A DNA stretch of 64,000 nucleotides from Blastomussa wellsi (Eukaryota > Cnidaria > Anthozoa > Scleractinia > Plerogyridae): contig OX393570.1 in the NCBI GenBank assembly GCA_947652115.1, positions 8,310,389 through 8,374,388 on the forward strand. The letters run 5' to 3'. Made by a program: the position numbers and the translations under genes. The notes under the pieces were generated by a model, which ran no database searches, was not told the origin of the DNA, and saw only the letters and a program-made list of their open reading frames with translations. Every line of letters begins with the position of its first letter. Positions within the stretch are counted from its first letter, which is position 1. Below are positions 62,801 through 64,000 of this stretch, one piece after another.

Positions 62801-63139
62801 CTGCTGCTAACTAAACTTTGTTTGTCTGGATGATAAAAGAGCTGCACTGTTTTTAGCCTGGACGTTGGCTCCTAGTAGGTTCAATCATGCCAGACTGCCA
62901 GTCAAGGAAAGAGCAGGTCTCACTAAGTATATCCCCTGACCCTCTAGCCTGCAGGACAGGACTGCCCATTACACCACTCAGTGAAAGCTCACTCGATTGC
63001 AAAATGCTATGAATTTAAAACACTTGGGTTGAACTTCTGGACTGACCATTGAAAACCTATCATAGTGCTACCACTTGCCTAGAATTTGGCAATATAAACT
63101 GTAAACATACCTCTTGTTGTGTGTCATTGTCTATTATCT
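32742..63139 (-). CDS. IQGAP/Gap1-class Ras GTPase-activating protein (RasGAP + RGC), 5'-partial
   Basis: A split gene of about 23 exons (2,012 nt, about 670 residues) read right to left. I joined the exons by GT-AG borders and by codon phase, which agrees at every join except one U12-type intron. Order of domains: helical lead-in ([13 protein letters not shown]), RasGAP catalytic domain (about exons 3-13), then coiled and RGC regions (exons 16-23). The architecture matches IQGAP1 and fission-yeast Gap1. Catalytic features are kept: an arginine finger in [12 protein letters not shown] and the [12 protein letters not shown] signature. IQGAPs have threonine-type residues at the finger and lack GAP activity, so this protein is predicted to stimulate Ras GTP hydrolysis in the cytoplasm. 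N-terminal exons lie beyond 64000, so CH or IQ domains cannot be excluded. Ten exons occur twice because of the duplicated block; coordinates here use the right-hand copy. Confidence 0.9.
32915..33120. repeat. ~29-bp minisatellite with E2F-like motifs
   Basis: About seven imperfect units of roughly 29 bp built on GGCAAGCGCGGGAAAACATG. The GCGCGGGAAA core reads in reverse as TTTCCCGCGC, a canonical E2F/DP site. It lies in the last RasGAP intron and explains the overlapping frames there. Confidence 0.75.
33223..33296 (-). CDS. RasGAP exon 22, RGC end
   Basis: 74 nt, acceptor TGTTTCAG, donor GTTAGT, phase 1 in, phase 0 out. Encodes [19 protein letters not shown] then QRREP; the L-LEELLELQ motif is typical of the end of the RGC domain. 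Confidence 0.88.
33398..34024. mobile_element. TA-flanked MITE, 627 bp
   Basis: Inverted ends GCGCGATCCATTGGACCAAA (33400-33419) and its reverse complement (34003-34022), with further AATTTCCGGAAATTCCGG palindromes inside, flanked by TA on both sides (33396-33397 and 34025-34026). The TA duplication suggests a Tc1/mariner-type or related source. It sits in a RasGAP intron next to exon 21. Confidence 0.8.
34043..34113 (-). CDS. RasGAP exon 21, RGC
   Basis: 71 nt, acceptor CTCAACAG, donor GTAAAT, phase 2 in, phase 1 out. Encodes [20 protein letters not shown] then RSA, the beta-strand pair F-I-s-s-PG-f-V of RGC domains. A MITE begins 19 nt past its donor side. Confidence 0.85.
34845..34960 (-). 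CDS. RasGAP exon 20, RGC core
   Basis: 116 nt, acceptor TTTTTCAG, donor GTAATC, phase 0 in, phase 2 out. Encodes [19 protein letters not shown], which matches the K-(Y/F)-x-x-x-x-L-x-x-(E/K)-G-V-(I/L)-L hallmark of RGC domains. Confidence 0.9.
35056..35480 (+). repeat. 106-bp tandem repeat array
   Basis: CTGTGGATGAAACCCT starts at 35056, 35162, 35268 and 35374, an exact 106-bp period; the middle units are nearly identical. More diverged pieces follow at about 35640-35830. The corresponding array in the right copy is at 43765-44189. The right-hand contig starts inside this array. Confidence 0.9.
35469..35607. mobile_element. 139-bp MITE inside the 106-bp array (also at 44178-44316)
   Basis: Perfect 17-bp inverted ends CCTCGGTGTAAAAACCT (35469-35485) and the reverse complement (35591-35607). 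The A-rich interior has no frame of interest. It interrupts the tandem array. Confidence 0.75.
36290..36590 (-). repeat. SINE-like dispersed repeat (also at 44999-45299)
   Basis: Read on the minus strand it has a possible tRNA-like head (GGGATCGAGCCCTGG as B-box) followed by a body with TTCTTATGCAAGACACTTTA and CCCATCCAGGGGGTAGTAG. The same body occurs at 39850-40560 and 59934-60180. Confidence 0.65.
37517..37580. repeat. ~64-bp near-perfect palindrome (also at 46226-46289)
   Basis: AGTGCAAGAACTGTGAGGGG runs into CAGAGTAAGG and is then mirrored by CCTTACTCTG and CCCCTCGCAGTTCTTGCACT with a single mismatch. It lies in the RasGAP intron after exon 16. Confidence 0.85.
38735..39120 (+). repeat. 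tRNA-derived SINE (also at 47444-47829)
   Basis: The head TGGTTAGCTCAGTTGGTACA is a good tRNA A-box; GGTTAAAAGTCCCAGACC is a weakened B-box. The body ends in an A/T-rich tail (AAATAAATATATAAAAATAA). Plus strand, inside the RasGAP intron between exons 14 and 15. Confidence 0.75.
39850..40560 (-). repeat. SINE split by a MITE (also at 48559-49269)
   Basis: The right part carries the tRNA-like head on the minus strand (GTGGCCTAATGGCGAGTGC, then GGTTTCAGCCTC). The left part (39850-40021) carries the body. A 456-bp element at 40024-40479 separates them. Confidence 0.65.
40024..40479. mobile_element. TA-flanked MITE nested in a SINE (also at 48733-49188)
   Basis: Ends GGCCTTTACACAAATATCC and, in reverse, GACCTTTGCACAGATATCA, flanked by TA (40022-40023 and 40480-40481). 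The interior is AT-rich with repeated GGATATTTAGA-type motifs. It belongs to a different family from the MITE at 33398. Confidence 0.72.
41201..41372. repeat. Foldback MITE (also at 49910-50081)
   Basis: The left arm GATATGCGACCTGTTGAATC and following bases pair with the right arm GGATTCAAAGGGTCACATATC, continuing through AACTCCTGCGAGCAGTTGGC against GCCAGCTGTTCGTAGGAGTT. It lies in the RasGAP intron between exons 12 and 13. Confidence 0.7.
41988..42440. mobile_element. MITE with ACCCATTGACTCCT ends (also at 50697-51149)
   Basis: Inverted ends AACCCATTGACTCCTGG and, in reverse, AACCTATTGACTCCTAT. The interior has no reading frame of interest. It lies in the RasGAP intron between exons 10 and 11. 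Confidence 0.65.
43554..43753. other. 200-N assembly gap
   Basis: Two hundred Ns, a fixed-size scaffold gap. Both edges coincide with the ends of the duplicated block. Confidence 0.99.
44663..44709 (-). CDS. RasGAP exon 19 (also at 35954-36000)
   Basis: 47 nt, acceptor GTTACAG, donor GTGATT, phase 1 in, phase 0 out. Encodes (E)[15 protein letters not shown]. It is the last exon inside the duplicated block; the next lies in unique sequence at 34845. Confidence 0.82.
44799..44850 (-). CDS. RasGAP exon 18 (also at 36090-36141)
   Basis: 52 nt, acceptor ATTTTAG, donor GTACAA, phase 0 in, phase 1 out. Encodes [17 protein letters not shown], the YL-Q-YK motif of RGC domains. Confidence 0.85.
45311..45382 (-). 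CDS. RasGAP exon 17 (also at 36602-36673)
   Basis: 72 nt, acceptor CTTTCCAG, donor GTCAGT, phase 0. Encodes [19 protein letters not shown] then RQVYE, coiled-coil-like. Confidence 0.85.
46491..46703 (-). CDS. RasGAP exon 16 (also at 37782-37994)
   Basis: 213 nt, the longest exon, phase 0. Encodes [20 protein letters not shown] and later [20 protein letters not shown], helical sequence at the start of the RGC region. Confidence 0.92.
47179..47285 (-). CDS. RasGAP exon 15 (also at 38470-38576)
   Basis: 107 nt, phase 1 in, phase 0 out. Encodes [20 protein letters not shown] then [15 protein letters not shown], a charged helical linker. Confidence 0.88.
48318..48444 (-). CDS. RasGAP exon 14 (also at 39609-39735)
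   Basis: 127 nt, phase 0 in, phase 1 out. Encodes [20 protein letters not shown] and, later, [23 protein letters not shown] is the IQGAP/Gap1-specific block after the GAP domain. The W in LTNRW resembles the fungal Gap1 form rather than LTNKF of IQGAP1. Confidence 0.93.
49311..49412 (-). CDS. RasGAP exon 13 (also at 40602-40703)
   Basis: 102 nt, phase 0. Encodes [20 protein letters not shown] then [14 protein letters not shown], aligning with the IQGAP1 stretch that ends NTHTLLLDHQDAI. Confidence 0.92.
50158..50217 (-). CDS. RasGAP exon 12 (also at 41449-41508)
   Basis: 60 nt, phase 0. Encodes [20 protein letters not shown], the last helices of the GAP domain. Confidence 0.88.
50415..50528 (-). 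CDS. RasGAP exon 11 (also at 41706-41819)
   Basis: 114 nt, phase 0 at both ends. Encodes [17 protein letters not shown] and, at its end, [16 protein letters not shown] is the helix that follows RRNL in all RasGAPs. Confidence 0.92.
51987..52042 (-). CDS. RasGAP exon 10 (also at 43278-43333)
   Basis: 56 nt, phase 1 in, phase 0 out. Encodes (A)[18 protein letters not shown], aligning with AFDII...RRNL of IQGAP1. The duplicate copy sits just left of the assembly gap. Confidence 0.9.
52787..52883 (-). CDS. RasGAP exon 9, FLR-type signature
   Basis: 97 nt, acceptor CTTGTAG, donor GTATGA. Encodes [19 protein letters not shown] then [13 protein letters not shown]. This is the most conserved RasGAP motif; its arginine stabilises the finger loop in known structures. 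The exon lies between two long inverted repeats. Confidence 0.95.
52983..53095 (+). repeat. Short tandem repeat GTTTGCTTGTGGTTAGTT
   Basis: Four imperfect units of about 25-30 bp. An inverted trace (CTAACTGCAAGCAAACATGA) appears at 53371-53390. Confidence 0.7.
54291..54406 (-). CDS. RasGAP exon 8
   Basis: 116 nt, donor GTATGA. Encodes [20 protein letters not shown] then [18 protein letters not shown]. The VPYGIR block equals IPYGMR of IQGAP1. The exact start depends on the preceding U12-type intron. Confidence 0.85.
54407..54543 (-). other. Candidate U12-type (AT-ended) intron
   Basis: A 137-nt intron beginning ATATCCTTTT, with the U12 branch-site consensus TCCTTAAC at 54416-54423, about 10 nt from the end. 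Codon phase and gapless alignment to IQGAP1 put its last bases at ...CCAA, i.e. an AT-AA intron; AT-AG (CCAAG) would shift the frame by one. Confidence 0.65.
54544..54583 (-). CDS. RasGAP exon 7, before a U12-type intron
   Basis: 40 nt, acceptor ATACCCAG. Encodes [13 protein letters not shown] plus one base. It is followed immediately by ATATCCTTTT, the consensus 5' splice site of AT-type minor-spliceosome introns; there is no usable GT donor before an in-frame stop. Confidence 0.7.
55018..55350 (-). repeat. Foldback repeat, copy B
   Basis: Inverted homologue of copy A (30583-30903). Shared blocks include ACAATTATTCCATGAGCCCG, AACTTCATATCCAAC-type arms, CATATGACGTAAAACTC and TTTTTAGCCAATCAAAAAGC. 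It lies in the intron between RasGAP exons 6 and 7. Confidence 0.8.
55457..55516 (-). CDS. RasGAP exon 6
   Basis: 60 nt, phase 0 at both ends, acceptor CTACAG, donor GTATGT. Encodes [15 protein letters not shown] then LSMER, matching the DP-x-x-(V/I)Y segment that follows in IQGAPs. Confidence 0.85.
56320..56745 (-). other. Unrecognised open frame in a RasGAP intron
   Basis: A 141-codon minus-strand frame without a strong start (GTG; an internal ATG follows). It is leucine- and serine-rich with no motif I can name. It could be a chance frame or a decayed insertion, and it is not consistent with a RasGAP exon. Confidence 0.2.
57682..57781 (-). CDS. RasGAP exon 5
   Basis: 100 nt, phase 2 in, phase 0 out. 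Encodes [17 protein letters not shown] and [19 protein letters not shown] is characteristic of Gap1-type RasGAPs. Confidence 0.92.
58188..58322. mobile_element. Short MITE with AAACACGAGA ends
   Basis: AACACGAGACAGCGTTTCAT (left) faces the reverse complement of ATGAAACACTGTCTCTCGTG (right), and TATCCAAACAC faces GTGTTTGGATA. About 130 bp, in the intron between exons 4 and 5. Confidence 0.75.
58563..58657 (-). CDS. RasGAP exon 4, arginine finger
   Basis: 95 nt. Encodes [15 protein letters not shown] then [17 protein letters not shown]. The R of LLRANT aligns with the arginine finger of active RasGAPs (FRGN or LRAN type). IQGAP1 has no arginine here. Confidence 0.92.
58982..59065. repeat. ATC/ATT microsatellite-like tract
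   Basis: CACCATCATCATCATCAATA and related triplets with interruptions. Confidence 0.7.
59236..59510 (+). repeat. tRNA-derived SINE
   Basis: A-box GGATGGCGCAGTGGCGAGAG and B-box GGTTTGATTCCGG are about 40 bp apart, as in tRNA promoters. A non-tRNA body and an A/T-rich tail follow. Plus strand, in the intron before RasGAP exon 3 is reached from the left. Confidence 0.8.
59615..59697 (-). CDS. RasGAP exon 3, start of GAP domain
   Basis: 83 nt, acceptor ACGTCAG, donor GTAGGT. Encodes [12 protein letters not shown] then [16 protein letters not shown]; the REE-LLL-F pattern is the first conserved block of IQGAP-type GAP domains. Enters in phase 1, leaves in phase 0. Confidence 0.9.
59934..60180 (-). 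repeat. SINE-like repeat
   Basis: Same body family as 36290-36590, with CTACTCCCCCTGAATGGGAT and GGCACTGTGAGAGTTGAGTG. The tRNA-like B-box on the minus strand reads GGGTTTGAACCCTGG. Confidence 0.7.
60737..61342 (+). mobile_element. 5'-truncated LINE with ATTC-repeat tail
   Basis: The LINE remnant ends in AAATAAAGATTT then (CATT)n at about 61319-61342, a microsatellite-type tail. A matching CATTCATTCATTCATTC run at 60737-60753 marks the 5' side, either a target duplication or a pre-existing tract. Confidence 0.7.
60934..61230 (+). pseudogene. 3' end of a LINE reverse-transcriptase ORF
   Basis: 99 codons to a TAA. The translation contains [20 protein letters not shown] and later [20 protein letters not shown], the conserved C-terminal tail of non-LTR retrotransposon ORF2 (CR1/L2-like or related). 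Two in-frame TAG codons interrupt the middle, so it is dead. Confidence 0.85.
61699..61786 (-). CDS. RasGAP exon 2, helical lead-in
   Basis: Acceptor TTACACAG, donor GTGAGT, 88 nt. Encodes [19 protein letters not shown] followed by [10 protein letters not shown], aligning with IQGAP1 just before its GAP-related domain (LFYLLQTNPTYLAKL). Confidence 0.88.
61947..62387. mobile_element. hAT-type MITE with 8-bp target duplication
   Basis: Perfect 8-bp duplication GTGTAGTC at 61939-61946 and 62388-62395. The ends are TGGGGGTGACTATTG and, in reverse, TAGGGGTGTAACGATACA. The interior is rich in ATTGCGATAGT-type repeats and a G run. The 8-bp duplication and (C/T)AGGGGTG ends are hAT hallmarks. It lies in the intron between exons 1 and 2. 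Confidence 0.85.
63111..63139 (-). CDS. RasGAP exon 1 in window (29-nt microexon)
   Basis: Bounded by TTTTCAG and GTATGT, it starts two bases into a codon, encodes IIDNDTQQE and ends in phase 0. Its short length makes it the least certain of the upstream exons. Confidence 0.55.
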
Positions 63140-63324
63140 CTGAAAAGGAAATGAAATTAAGATGAAGAGAACATTTTATTAATGTGATGATGATGATAAC
63201 ATCAACAGGTTTTGTCTTTGGGAAATATCAAAATGCAATGAGATAGTACCAAGGATAGCTAGGTGCGCTGCAGAGGCAAGACCCACAACCACCAAAACAA
63301 GGTTAAACAGGATGTGTTTTTCAT

Positions 63325-63606
63325 ACAACATTGCATTCTTGTCTGAGAGCCACTTGTCCCTCTTAGTTAGCCGGCTGGGCTTGAGCACAAGGAACAAGTA
63401 GTTATGGGTTTACACATAAACCGTTTTAAACTACCTTGCCACAAAGACATTTTAAAATGGTTGATTTGAATGGACTCCCTTTGTTAGATTCTGGCCATTC
63501 AAATCATGTGTCTTCCAGAGATCACTTGTTCCTTGCGCACAGAATCAGATGACTAAGAGGGACAAGTGGCTCTGGGGATAAGAATGGCAGCATTGTAATG
63601 TTGTAG
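63325..63606. repeat. Inverted repeat with GAGCCACTTGTCCCTCTTAG arms
   Basis: The left arm (about 63325-63410) and right arm (about 63505-63606) share TACAACATT, GAGCCACTTGTCCCTCTTAG and CACAAGGAACAAGT/CGCAAGGAACAAGT in opposite orientation. It is a foldback repeat upstream of the first RasGAP exon seen; the minus-strand frame across it is not called. Confidence 0.7.
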
Positions 63607-64000
63607 CCAGTGTTGATTTAAGCAACTTGCATGCTCAATTTAAACTTGCTCAAGCACATTGCCAAGTTGTGTCCATCGTCACCTCTGTGAGGATGGGTAA
63701 TTGTTGCAATGACGTAACCGTGGTAATAAAGGTCTCGCATCTGTCACCATTACTCAGTGATTAGCTCATTTTGATATCGCGGTCAAGCTCAATTTTGTTA
63801 CCCTTATTCCCTCTCACCCTTATGGTGTTGGAGTGTTATTGTCAATCCAGTTTTGTATCACCTTTGTGGCTTATGACAATAAACTCCTTGTTTCCAAACT
63901 CATGTGGTCTGTTGTTAAATGTAAACAATTCTGTTTGAATTTTCCCATTTTGAGGCTGAGTGCTTAGTGGCAAATTGGAAACATTCTCAAAAAATACATG
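63607..64000. other. Window end, probable RasGAP intron
   Basis: No exon recognised; the preceding RasGAP exon must lie here or further right. A stretch ending GACAATAAACTCCTTG near 63880 looks like a repeat tail. Confidence 0.3.

Overview
The window is eukaryotic. It reads as a 64-kb piece of a cnidarian genome, most likely a scleractinian coral. This rests on an intronless SoxB1 gene in a large non-coding landscape, a second gene with many short phased exons, and dense Penelope-like, SINE, MITE and foldback repeats. The species is an inference; no search was run.

Layout. (1) 1-5.3 kb is repeat-rich: a foldback MITE, a 177-bp solo Penelope-like terminal unit, a hAT-like MITE, and an internally deleted Penelope-like element keeping a GIY-YIG endonuclease frame inside a 14-bp target-site duplication. 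(2) 5.3-30.6 kb is a gene-poor landscape around one clear gene, SoxB1 (minus strand, 16739-17737, 332 aa, one exon), with CCAAT boxes and homeodomain/E-box motifs upstream and an orphan CRE+TATA promoter-like site near 7.2 kb. (3) 32.7-63.1 kb is one minus-strand gene that I pieced together from about 23 phased exons. It encodes a Ras GTPase-activating protein of the IQGAP/fungal Gap1 class: RasGAP catalytic domain, then a RasGAP C-terminal (RGC) domain, about 670 residues in the window, with the N-terminus beyond 64000. Unlike IQGAPs it keeps an arginine finger. One intron has minor-spliceosome (U12) signals.

Assembly. 35045-43553 and 43754-52262 appear to be the same 8,509 bp, separated by 200 Ns. 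The duplicate edges coincide exactly with the gap edges and the break lies in a 106-bp tandem repeat. This is best read as two overlapping contig ends that were not merged, so ten RasGAP exons are listed twice in the sequence but probably exist once.

The two genes have no evident functional link: SoxB1 is a nuclear developmental transcription factor and the RasGAP is a cytoplasmic signalling regulator. Introns of the RasGAP gene are filled with SINEs, TA-flanked MITEs, a hAT element, a LINE tail, an E2F-like minisatellite and inverted repeats, some very close to exons.
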